Origin: a virus
Virus record (IMG/VR): IMGVR_UViG_3300045776_000172
Span: 1 to 29,199 of that record
Length of the DNA stretch: 29,199 nt
Reading direction: 5' to 3' (one strand)
Under the pieces are notes generated by a model. It was not told the DNA's origin and made no database searches. It saw nothing but the letters and a program-made list of their open reading frames with translations. Of this stretch, positions 14,197 through 20,458 are shown one piece after another. The translations under genes were made by a program, and so were the position numbers. How positions within the stretch are numbered: position 1 is the first letter of the stretch; each line of letters starts with the position of its first letter.

Positions 14197-14372
14197 CGCA
14201 TGGCTTCCGTCAGTTGTCGGTGCGCGACCTCATCGAACAGCACGCGGCGGCCGGCGCGCAAGACCTCAATGCCGTGTTCCTTGATCAGATCCTGAAGATG
14301 ACGAAGCGATAGGCCGAGGCGGCGGGCCTCCTCGGCGACGGACCAGGCTGCGATCGGTGCGAGATCAGGCAA
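13974..14372 (-). CDS. Helix-turn-helix (excisionase-like) protein overlapping int
   Basis: The TTG at 14372, with GGAG seven bases upstream, starts a 132-aa ORF. Residues 8-60 have a MerR/excisionase-type HTH: WSVAEEARRLGLSLRHLQDLIKEHG then a wing VLRAGRRVLFDEVAHRQL. The last 75 codons overlap the integrase gene by 223 bases in another frame, and the tail is Pro/Ser/Arg-rich and low in complexity. Either the overlap is real or the gene lost an earlier stop. It overlaps the DUF4031 gene by eight bases. An excisionase or int-regulating role fits its position. Confidence 0.62.
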   Translation of the reverse strand: MPDLAPIAAWSVAEEARRLGLSLRHLQDLIKEHGIEVLRAGRRVLFDEVAHRQLTEAMRCRNAQDSQSSRARGPKPYISAAPSGGTAFLKVLALTAPSSPRKPVRRGKPNSIVLPFTAKSRPRRSPPPPSAT

Positions 14373-14679
14373 CGGCCCGCTCCCGCGCCCGGATCGCCGC
14401 TATCTGTTCGAGCATCTTGGTATTGCCGCGCAACCTGGCGGTGTGTTCGACCGGCCCGTATTTGTCGGTCAGCACCGCGCCGGCCGCGATCGCCTTGGCC
14501 TTCATGCCGAGGCTAACGTCGAAATGCACCCACGATGCCTTTGGCGGCCGCTGCAACCACTTGCCCGCTACGCCGATGCGATCGGCCATCGTCAGCAGCT
14601 CGGGCAGATCGTCGGCCCACATGTGGCACATGATCATGCGGCCGAAGCGATGCCGGACGTCGTCAACATAAACCGTCAT
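14365..14679 (-). CDS. DUF4031 family protein
   Basis: This 104-aa protein begins MTVYVDDVRHRFGRMIMCHM, the hallmark of DUF4031, a family common in phages and bacteria whose function is unknown to me. Conserved Asp, His and Met residues cluster in the first 35 positions. The ATG at 14679 has AAGGGA eight bases upstream and overlaps the preceding stop (ATGA). It is part of the leftward operon. Confidence 0.82.
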   Translation of the reverse strand: MTVYVDDVRHRFGRMIMCHMWADDLPELLTMADRIGVAGKWLQRPPKASWVHFDVSLGMKAKAIAAGAVLTDKYGPVEHTARLRGNTKMLEQIAAIRARERAVA

Positions 14680-15122
14680 GCCGCCCATCCCTTCGGCAGC
14701 TCCGCCGGCACCGTCTCGCCCGGGCGCGCCAGGCGGTAGCGGCCCATCCCCCAGCCCTCGCGTATCTGGATCAGCGGACGCGTCCGGTGCAGCGCGATAA
14801 CCTGCGCCGGATCGCAGAATACGAACCGGCCGACCGTATCGGGACTGGCCGCGACGTTGTGCAGCGTGCCGTCGGCCCAGAGCAGCGTCCGCGCGCCCTG
14901 TTCGAGCTGCAGCGATTCCGCCACTACACCCGTCCACCGCGTGGATACCATCCAGGTCACCTGCAGCCCGATCGCGCCCGCCTCGATCAGCCGCCGCGCC
15001 CAGGTGACCGTGGGCGGCGCCGGAAACAGCTCCTCCAGCGGCGGCTTGGGCGGGGGCGGCAGCACCATGGCTTTCTTCGCCGGCGCCGGCGCTGCGCCGA
15101 ACAGGTCGAGCTGCAGGCTCAT
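14676..15122 (-). CDS. Hypothetical protein of the leftward operon
   Basis: This 148-aa protein starts MSLQLDLFGAAPAPAKK; the short LQLDLF motif followed by an Ala/Pro linker resembles beta-clamp-binding peptides (QLxLF), which would be a tether to the replication clamp. The body (residues 45-148) has several Trp and Arg residues and beta character (VTWMVSTRWTGVVAESLQ). It overlaps both neighbours by four bases. No family is assigned. Confidence 0.66.
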   Translation of the reverse strand: MSLQLDLFGAAPAPAKKAMVLPPPPKPPLEELFPAPPTVTWARRLIEAGAIGLQVTWMVSTRWTGVVAESLQLEQGARTLLWADGTLHNVAASPDTVGRFVFCDPAQVIALHRTRPLIQIREGWGMGRYRLARPGETVPAELPKGWAA

Positions 15123-15412
15123 GTCCCGACCTCCAGCGCCGCCTGCGGATTGTCCTCGGCCAAGGTCAGGCGCGCGGCCTTCAGCTTCTTGCGCAGCGCC
15201 GCGACCTCCGGCCGCATTTTGTCGATTTCGTCCGCCGCATCCCGCACCGTCTCGGCGTTGCGGTAGCAAATCACGCCGAGAGTGTCCGCGAGGTTCCTGA
15301 GTTCGTCCGTGTCAGTCCGGACAGCCAGCTTGCGGACCTGGATCGAGACGACATCGCCGCCGGATGCGTTCGTGACGAACATGTCAGCCTGGGGAACGGC
15401 GGCGTCAGCCAC
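15119..15412 (-). CDS. Hypothetical coiled-coil protein
   Basis: I start this 97-aa product at the GTG at 15412, which overlaps the previous stop by eight bases; ATGs at 15445 and 15382 are alternatives. The C-terminal half is charged and helical (VRDAADEIDKMRPEVAALRK), probably a short coiled coil. The N-terminal half is beta-like (MFVTNASGGDVVSIQVRK). It overlaps the next start as ATGA. No family is recognised. Confidence 0.6.
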   Translation of the reverse strand: MADAAVPQADMFVTNASGGDVVSIQVRKLAVRTDTDELRNLADTLGVICYRNAETVRDAADEIDKMRPEVAALRKKLKAARLTLAEDNPQAALEVGT

Positions 15413-15584
15413 GGGGTGTGTCCCGCCAGCCCGGCGCCGCTTCATCCAGGGCGGCCGTCAGTTCGTCCATCTCCGGCCACGGCTCGTAGAGCGATTCCGC
15501 TTCCGGTCGGCCGAGCAGCTTCGCCTCCGACCCTGCTTCGCTCCAGGTCAGGGCGATCGCCGCCGCGATCAGCCGCGCGCTCAC
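15405..15584 (-). CDS. Small hypothetical protein (GTG start)
   Basis: This 59-aa gene starts at a GTG that overlaps the ParB-like stop as GTGA (15584-15581). The product (MSARLIAAAIALTWSEAGSE... ending AAPGWRDTPRG) has an N-terminal helix followed by an acidic stretch with Trp and Pro. The coupling and normal composition support it. No family is recognised. Confidence 0.58.
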   Translation of the reverse strand: MSARLIAAAIALTWSEAGSEAKLLGRPEAESLYEPWPEMDELTAALDEAAPGWRDTPRG

Positions 15585-17224
15585 GCCCCGTGCTCCCGGC
15601 CCTGTGGCGCCGGGGCGCCGAACTCCGCCCCCTCCGGACGCCAGTCGGGCAACTGGCCGACCAGTCGCTCGCGCACCACCTTGACGGTGCCGGTGGTCTT
15701 CTTGCCCTCCGCCCCTGCCATGCGGCGCAGCTCATCGCCGCCGACGTGCTGCAGGAACTCCTCCGTATCGAACCGCGGCAGCGCCTGCTCGGCGCCGATC
15801 GCCGCGCCGATCCACTCCGCCGCCGGGCCGCTGGTGTCGCTACAGGAGCCTGCCGGGCCCGGCGTGCCGAACGACAGCAACCGGGCGAGCAGCTCGCCGG
15901 CGTGCATCCGCACGTCCGCCAGGCTGAGCGGCAGCACCTCGCCCTCCGGCGTCAGCACGCGCGCCGCCAGGTCGCGGAACCTCCGCATCGACCAGACGAG
16001 ACTATCCGGCTCTTCGACGCCGCTGCAGCTCACGTTGAGCGCTGTGAACGCCAACATCATCAGCGTCAGCACCCGGTGCGGTGTCTCCCCCGCCAGGCCG
16101 TCCCGCAACGTCTCCCGCAGCGCCTGCGTCTTGGCGTCGGCAATCATCGCCAGCCCCGCCTTGCTGATCCTCGGCTTCAGAACCTCAACGAGCGGCTTCC
16201 ACGGGATGTCGTCACCTTCATCAGGATCATCACCCCCCGCCACCCCCGTGCCCTTGTTCTTCTTCGCCTCCGCCTGTTTCACCGCGGCCAAATCCTCAGC
16301 CGTGACGCTGGCGACGTTCAGCTTCTCGTCGAGGCACGTGAACACCGTCTCGACACGCTTCGGCTTGTCCACATCGCCATACGTCCGCTTGAACCCCGCC
16401 GGCACCTTCGGCCCGTGCGTGGCGCTGTCCCAGGTGCTCAGCCGCAGCCGCTTCTTCTTCGCCTGCGCCGCGGCCACCCGAGCCTCCAGCGCCGCCACCT
16501 GCAACTCCCGGAACGCCTCGCGGTCCGTCGTCGAGTATTCGTCCTGCGCACCCGGCTGAGCGAACAGATCCACGTCCCACGCCAGCAGCGCCGGATCGAA
16601 GATCGCGGCGGGGCGGTAGATGCGCTGGTCCTCGCAGGCCTGCGCGATCTTCCACCAGGTGATCTCGACCGCGACGCCGTTCTGCCGCCGGAACGCCCCC
16701 GGCACCTTCAGCGCCGCCGCCTGCCGCTCGAGCGAGACCACCGCGATCTTCCGCAGCTCATGATCGGACGGGAAGCCCATCTCCTCGATCAGTTCCAGGA
16801 TCTCCGGGTGCAGCATGCCGAGCCGCTCCATCCGCCGCGCCCGCCGTTCCTCGAGGCCGAGTGCGGCCGCCGCATCGAGGGCGGTCAGCCCGTTCTCCAT
16901 CATCGCCCGCACCGCGCGCCACTGGTCCACCGGGTGCATGCCGGCGCGCGCCATGTTCTCAGCCGCCTGCGCCGACAGCACCTGGCCGTCGGTCATCTCC
17001 CGCACCTCGGCCGGGATCTCGGTCAGCCCGGCCTCGCGGGCAGCGTTCAGCCGCCTCCGGCCGAAGATCAGCGAATACGCATCCTGGCCAAGCCGCTGCA
17101 CCAGGATCGGCTGCAGCACGCCCTGCGAGCGCACGCTCGCCAGCAGGCCCGCGTCGGCTTCCACGCCGGCCGGGATCTGCCGCACGTTGGCGCGGTCGCG
17201 GATTTTGTTAACCGAGATCAGCAT
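15581..17224 (-). CDS. ParB/Spo0J-like nuclease-fold protein
   Basis: This 547-aa protein has the ParB N-domain: MLISVNKIRDRANVRQI, then ILVQRLGQDAYSLIFGRRRL with the arginine-rich box (GRRRLNAA, 55-62), and AAENMARAGMHPVDQWRAV (87-105). A HTH follows (LTALDAAAALGLEERRARR, 113-131). The remaining 400 residues are not canonical ParB; they include a Lys/Gly/Asp-rich linker near 340-355 and an Ala-rich helical C-terminus. No parA is nearby. ParB-like proteins act as CTPase clamps in partition or, in phages, as nucleases or regulators. GGAAG precedes the ATG. Length is well above standard ParB (about 300 aa). Confidence 0.83.
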   Translation of the reverse strand: MLISVNKIRDRANVRQIPAGVEADAGLLASVRSQGVLQPILVQRLGQDAYSLIFGRRRLNAAREAGLTEIPAEVREMTDGQVLSAQAAENMARAGMHPVDQWRAVRAMMENGLTALDAAAALGLEERRARRMERLGMLHPEILELIEEMGFPSDHELRKIAVVSLERQAAALKVPGAFRRQNGVAVEITWWKIAQACEDQRIYRPAAIFDPALLAWDVDLFAQPGAQDEYSTTDREAFRELQVAALEARVAAAQAKKKRLRLSTWDSATHGPKVPAGFKRTYGDVDKPKRVETVFTCLDEKLNVASVTAEDLAAVKQAEAKKNKGTGVAGGDDPDEGDDIPWKPLVEVLKPRISKAGLAMIADAKTQALRETLRDGLAGETPHRVLTLMMLAFTALNVSCSGVEEPDSLVWSMRRFRDLAARVLTPEGEVLPLSLADVRMHAGELLARLLSFGTPGPAGSCSDTSGPAAEWIGAAIGAEQALPRFDTEEFLQHVGGDELRRMAGAEGKKTTGTVKVVRERLVGQLPDWRPEGAEFGAPAPQGREHGA

Positions 17225-17274
17225 CGCACGCTTCCTTCGACCGGTTGAGTAACGACATATCGATCAAGGAACGA

Positions 17275-17505
17275 TCAGCCATGCCCCATCTCCCGCATCC
17301 GGACGAACCGCATCGGCAGCTCCGGCGCCAGCGCCGCGTCGATCGCCGCGATCACGCTGTCATACCCGGCGAGGCACTCCGCCTCGTCCGGGTCCGGCGC
17401 CACCTCCGGCTTGCTGGCGATGGTGAAGCCGTCCCGGCAGATCTCGCGGTCCATCGCGATCATGCCCCGCGCCAGCACCAGCGCCGCGCGCATCTGCTCG
17501 CTCAT
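17275..17505 (-). CDS. Small hypothetical protein
   Basis: The 76-aa product starts at the ATG at 17505, overlapping the upstream stop (ATGA); the longer frame above it is a shadow. It is helical, with two cysteines (REICRDGF, EAECLAGY) and an acidic middle (EVAPDPDEAE). The 50-bp gap to the ParB-like gene is one of the few gaps in this operon. No family is recognised. Confidence 0.62.
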   Translation of the reverse strand: MSEQMRAALVLARGMIAMDREICRDGFTIASKPEVAPDPDEAECLAGYDSVIAAIDAALAPELPMRFVRMREMGHG

Positions 17506-17816
17506 GACAGCGCCCCCACCGGAGCCGACGCCCGTTCCGGCGCCAGCATGCGCGGCAGGTCCGCCAGCGCCCGCAGCTCGCGCACCAGCGGCACCCGGCC
17601 GTCCACCGCTGCCGCCACCGCCATCACCTCCAGCGAGTCCGCCAGCAGGCACAGCGCATCGGACCCGGCACCGGGGTTGCTAAGCGCCGAGGCGACCCCC
17701 ACCAGCAGCCACGCCGGCAGCGACGGCGCCGCCAGAGTCGCCCGATAAGTCCAGTCCAGCACGGCGTCGGGCAGCGCTTGCGCGACGATCGCCAGATCCT
17801 TGCGGTGCTCAGACAT
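17502..17816 (-). CDS. Hypothetical protein
   Basis: This 104-aa, mostly helical protein (MSEHRKDLAIVAQALPDAVL...) has a central hydrophobic helix (SLPAWLLVGVASAL) and an Ala/Leu-rich second half. It overlaps both neighbours (8 and 4 bases). No known motif is seen. Confidence 0.6.
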   Translation of the reverse strand: MSEHRKDLAIVAQALPDAVLDWTYRATLAAPSLPAWLLVGVASALSNPGAGSDALCLLADSLEVMAVAAAVDGRVPLVRELRALADLPRMLAPERASAPVGALS

Positions 17817-18213
17817 GGAACCACCCCAGCCCGGCGACCACGGCGCGCACCAGCCGATCCCACAAATGGTCGGCCCGCGCCGCCTCCATCTCCGCGGTCA
17901 CCTCGGCGTCGATGCACAGCAGCGCCAAATGGTTCGCCGCCGCGACGAAGTCGATCCCGGTCGCCACCTGCCGCCCGCCGCCCTCACGCGCCGCCACCAC
18001 GACGAACGCCCCGGGGAAGTTCCGCCGCAGCCACGCCTCGCCGCCGAACATGCCCACCAGCGCCTGGCGGGTCGCGAGTTCGTTGAAGGTCAGGGCGACG
18101 CTGGTGCCGTTCGCCGCCCGGAACCAGAAATGGTCCACCAGGTCGCGTTTCAGCACGCCGATGATCTGGATCGGCAGCGGATCAACCGCCATCGCCAGGC
18201 TCAGGGCGCTCAT
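17809..18213 (-). CDS. Stand-alone copy of a primase-helicase N-terminal domain
   Basis: The 134-aa product from the ATG at 18213 parallels residues about 40-135 of the phage primase-helicase encoded at 23101-24954. Both have a strand-turn 'x-F(W/F)x..G', a segment with LTFNELATRQALVGMFGG here and DLGNRHALMLLFGG there, then W(L/P)R...(F/Y)P, and a later helix (GIDFVAAANHLALLCI versus GFNVNKLAQDLIARAS). The ATPase domain is absent. It could modulate the helicase by competing for a partner or for DNA. This is my own comparison by eye. It overlaps both neighbours (ATGA and eight bases). Confidence 0.62.
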   Translation of the reverse strand: MSALSLAMAVDPLPIQIIGVLKRDLVDHFWFRAANGTSVALTFNELATRQALVGMFGGEAWLRRNFPGAFVVVAAREGGGRQVATGIDFVAAANHLALLCIDAEVTAEMEAARADHLWDRLVRAVVAGLGWFHV

Positions 18214-18575
18214 GCCAGCCGCTCCATCTCGGCCAGCACTTCGGCGGCCAGGTCCAGCGCCTCGGCCGTCGCCGGCATCGCTTCGGCCGCGGGACGCTGC
18301 GACCCGTGCACCAGCAGCCGGCACACATCCAGCATCATCGGCGCCAGCGACATCTTCGCGGCGTTGCGGCGGATCTCGGCGACCGGCGTCGCGCTGTGGT
18401 AACCGCCGGAGAAATCCGTGTCCCCCGCCGTGTCCGTCGCCCAACCGACGAAGCCGCCGTCGACGGCGCGAATGATGATCGCGCCGCCGCTGCTCTGCAG
18501 GGTGTGCAGCGCCTTCCAGCGTGGTTCGGCGGGCGGCCGGGCAAGCGACTGCGTCTCTATCTTTGCTTTTTGCAT
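18210..18575 (-). CDS. Hypothetical protein
   Basis: This 121-aa protein starts at 18575 with AAGGA seven bases upstream. It has a beta-rich N-terminal half (KALHTLQSSGGAIIIRAVDG, GFVGWATDTAGDTDFSGGYH) and a helical C-terminal half. The strands could form a small sheet domain. It overlaps the next gene by four bases. No family is recognised. Confidence 0.63.
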   Translation of the reverse strand: MQKAKIETQSLARPPAEPRWKALHTLQSSGGAIIIRAVDGGFVGWATDTAGDTDFSGGYHSATPVAEIRRNAAKMSLAPMMLDVCRLLVHGSQRPAAEAMPATAEALDLAAEVLAEMERLA

Positions 18576-18630
18576 GTAACGGTCCTTTTTGGAGATGCGG
18601 GCGTAACGTCAGCCCCCGCGATGCTGTCGG

Positions 18631-18834
18631 TCAGCCGCCGCGCCGCTGGCCTCTCCGGCCCAGCTTGATCAGCAGGGCCTCCAGCGGTTCGCGAAGGGTG
18701 TGGAGTTCGGCCCGCACCGCAGCGGGGATGCTGTTGAACCAACGGCCGATCATCGCATCGAGGCCGGTGACGTGATTGTCGACTGCGTCGATCAGGTCCG
18801 CCCGGCGCGGTTCGGTGCGCGGTTTGCGGGTCAT
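18631..18834 (-). CDS. Small basic helical protein
   Basis: The 67-aa product (MTRKPRTEPRRADLIDAVDN...) has a basic N-terminus, a helix containing LDAMIGRWFNSIPAAVRAEL and a basic end (KLGRRGQRRGG). It may bind nucleic acid. The ATG at 18834 overlaps the stop of the 40-codon leader ORF as TGATG; a GTG at 18837 is also possible. Confidence 0.5.
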   Translation of the reverse strand: MTRKPRTEPRRADLIDAVDNHVTGLDAMIGRWFNSIPAAVRAELHTLREPLEALLIKLGRRGQRRGG

Positions 18835-18956
18835 CACGGAAACCGCCCGAAAGATGTGAAGACCGCGAAGGCCGAAACAGTTACGGCGATGTTGCAGTCG
18901 CGGTCTACATGATCACGAAGGCTTGAGTATCGGGGTAACGCGTTGTGTGTGGACAT
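18834..18956 (-). CDS. Possible 40-aa leader gene of the leftward operon
   Basis: This short ORF (MSTHNALPRYSSLRDHVDRD...) is the first in the transcript from the proposed leftward promoter, about 27-35 bases downstream of the expected start point. Its stop overlaps the next start as TGATG. A GGAG site lies 12 bases upstream of the ATG, which is rather far. It may be a leader peptide or an early small protein. Confidence 0.36.
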   Translation of the reverse strand: MSTHNALPRYSSLRDHVDRDCNIAVTVSAFAVFTSFGRFP

Positions 18957-18989
18957 GGGGAAGGCGGTCTCCAGGTGGCGTCTGGAGAA

Positions 18990-19034
18990 ACACTAAGCGT
19001 AACTGAGCGATTTGGTCAATCAGAAAAACTGAGC
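18990..19034 (-). promoter_or_regulatory. Candidate leftward early promoter and operators (PL/OL-like)
   Basis: On the - strand TTGACC (19019-19014) and TAGTGT (18995-18990) are spaced 18 bases, a plausible -35/-10 pair pointing into the leftward operon. The spacer holds ATCGCTCAGT. A further GCTCAG (19034-19029) lies nine bases upstream of the -35. The element aligns with the right-hand one at 19472-19501 at 21 of 30 positions. Repressor binding at CTGAGC/GCTCAG is inferred. Confidence 0.62.
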
Positions 19035-19050
19035 AAAACCGTCTCCGATG

Positions 19051-19422
19051 CTATTTTTTTGCGGAGCTGTCTTTCGGTCCGTCTTCAGATGGCACGGCTT
19101 CCAGGGACTCCGCCGTGGCAACCACCTGCATCAGAATTGCTTCGCGAACTCGTGGCGGCAACCCTTCGAATTTCCGAACAAGTATGATGGTCTGCGGGTC
19201 TTTGGATGACACTTGCCCGATATCGGCGGCTTCCGGCAGCAGGCTGGCAAACGGCACCGACAGAATGGCCGCGAGGTCAACCCGATTCGCCAGGCTCGGA
19301 TTGGTGATGCCGGTCTCCCATTGCGCGACGGCACTCGGCGCGACGCCCATCCGTTCCGCCAGGGCGCGTTGAGAAAGCCGCTTTTCGCGGCGGCCGTCGC
19401 GGATAACCGAGGCTATGTCCAT
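19051..19422 (-). CDS. XRE-family phage repressor (CI-like)
   Basis: The 123-aa product from the ATG at 19422 has a classic lambda-repressor/XRE HTH: IRDGRREKRLSQRALAERMG, then VAPSAVAQWETGITNPSL (residues 7-43). The C-terminal 70 residues are helical and lack the S24 peptidase (LexA-like) domain, so induction must differ from RecA-stimulated self-cleavage. An ATG at 19464 in the same frame lies upstream of a TATAGT/TATTAT -10-like sequence; I therefore prefer 19422, which would give a very short leader. It is divergent from the Cro-like gene and flanked by operator-like repeats on both sides. Confidence 0.85.
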   Translation of the reverse strand: MDIASVIRDGRREKRLSQRALAERMGVAPSAVAQWETGITNPSLANRVDLAAILSVPFASLLPEAADIGQVSSKDPQTIILVRKFEGLPPRVREAILMQVVATAESLEAVPSEDGPKDSSAKK

Positions 19423-19440
19423 CGGTAGAGAGTGCGCCTG

Positions 19441-19501
19441 ACTATAATAAGTTGTCCTGAGCATTTTCCGCTTGCGCCTATCGCTCAGTCTGTCTTAGCG
19501 T
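19441..19501 (+). promoter_or_regulatory. Candidate divergent control region (PR/OR and PRM-like)
   Basis: Rightward, TTGCGC (19472-19477) and TAGCGT (19496-19501) are spaced 18 bases, with ATCGCTCAGT in the spacer, and CTGAGC (19457-19462) lies nine bases upstream of the -35. This mirrors the leftward element. The -10 ends eight bases before the Cro-like ATG, which implies a leaderless or nearly leaderless mRNA. An AT-rich block with TATAAT (19443-19448) on the + strand and TATAGT on the - strand could serve the repressor promoter. Confidence 0.6.
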
Positions 19502-19508
19502 AGCGCTC

Positions 19509-19721
19509 ATGAATGGCATGGCTCTCATCCGGGAACAGCGCGGACTAATCGCCAAGGTGGCGCGCGAGATTGGCATCAAAGGCTCTGCTGTCTCCATGTG
19601 GACGAAAGTCCCGGCGGAGCGGCTGCCGGACGTCGAGCGTATCACGGGTATCCCGCGATATAAGCTGCGCCCGGATATTTGTCCGCCACCGGCGGACGCC
19701 CCCTCGCAGGACGCCGCGTGA
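19509..19721 (+). CDS. Cro/YdaS-like HTH protein
   Basis: This 70-aa protein (MNGMALIREQRGLIAKVARE...) has a YdaS/Cro-type HTH: LIAKVAREIGIKGSAVSMWTK then VPAERLPDVERITGIPRYKL. It is divergent from the repressor and first in the rightward early operon, the position of cro. It would repress the repressor promoter and set the lytic path. No Shine-Dalgarno is seen; M1 and M4 are both possible starts, and a leaderless transcript is likely. Confidence 0.82.
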   Translation: MNGMALIREQRGLIAKVAREIGIKGSAVSMWTKVPAERLPDVERITGIPRYKLRPDICPPPADAPSQDAA

Positions 19722-19812
19722 TGACGCCTGCGCCATCGGCGCCGTGGCTGCCGCCGATCGGCTCGACCTCCCTGCCGCACCCCTCCACATCCCAAAACGG
19801 GACTCTCCGGAC

Positions 19813-20382
19813 ATGCATTCCGACGCCACCCTGAAACCCCGCTCCGGCGGCTGGATCGACACCGCCGCCGGACCGTTCCACCCGGCCGATCCCCGCCCCG
19901 AGGATATCGACATCACCGTCATCGCCGGCGCGCTGGCCAACATCTGCCGCTTCGGCGGCCACGTCTCATCGTTCTACAGCGTCGCCCAGCACAGCGTCCT
20001 GTGCGCCCGCCAGGCGCCCGACGAACTGAAGCTGGAAGCCCTGCTGCACGACGCCGCCGAGGCCTACATCGGCGACATGGTAACCCCGCTCAAGCGCGAG
20101 ATGATCACCTATCGCGCCCGGGAAGCCCTCATCGACGGCGTCATCCGCGAGCGCTTCCGCCTGCCCTTCCCGCGCTCGCCGATCATCAAGCTCATCGATG
20201 AGCAGATGATGGTCACCGAGGCCGCGCTGATCCACACCGGCACCTCCGGCTGGTGGCGCCGCGACGGCCAGCCGCGCCCGTTCGACATCACCATCGATCC
20301 CTGGCAGCCGCAGCGCGCCTGCTTCGAATTCCTCGATTTCTACCGCCGCCTGGCGCCCATCCCGCTCCCGGCCGCCGCCTGA
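19813..20382 (+). CDS. HD-domain phosphohydrolase
   Basis: This 189-aa protein belongs to the HD superfamily of metal-dependent phosphohydrolases, resembling YfbR-like 5'-deoxynucleotidases and phage homologues. Motifs are ICRFGGHVSSFYSVAQH (H50, H60), ALLHDAAEAYIGDM (H79-D80, the HD pair) and a later D/E-rich helix. The N-terminus SGGWIDTAAGPFHPADPRP is typical of these phage proteins. A role in nucleotide pool control during replication is likely. The ATG at 19813 is preferred; the open frame above it is partly cro in another frame. It is the second gene of the rightward early operon. Confidence 0.84.
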   Translation: MHSDATLKPRSGGWIDTAAGPFHPADPRPEDIDITVIAGALANICRFGGHVSSFYSVAQHSVLCARQAPDELKLEALLHDAAEAYIGDMVTPLKREMITYRAREALIDGVIRERFRLPFPRSPIIKLIDEQMMVTEAALIHTGTSGWWRRDGQPRPFDITIDPWQPQRACFEFLDFYRRLAPIPLPAAA

Positions 20383-20458
20383 CCTTCCGGCCCGGACCGC
20401 GCGGCACAGCGCAGCCGGGATGCACACTGACTAAACCGGGGGTTTTGGGAAAAACCAC

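Noticed and set aside
15581-17224. A plasmid-type parABS partition system
   Set aside because: No parA gene and no obvious parS palindrome were seen in the window; ParB alone is not enough.
15416-17248. A 610-codon rightward ORF opposite the ParB-like gene
   Set aside because: The product is an Arg/Pro/His-rich antisense frame; the opposite strand has the ParB signature and coupled neighbours.
19721-19834. A 37-codon ORF coupled to the Cro-like stop by TGATG
   Set aside because: The product is Pro/Ser/Thr-rich with no structure, and it runs into the HD gene start; more likely a by-product of the overlap.
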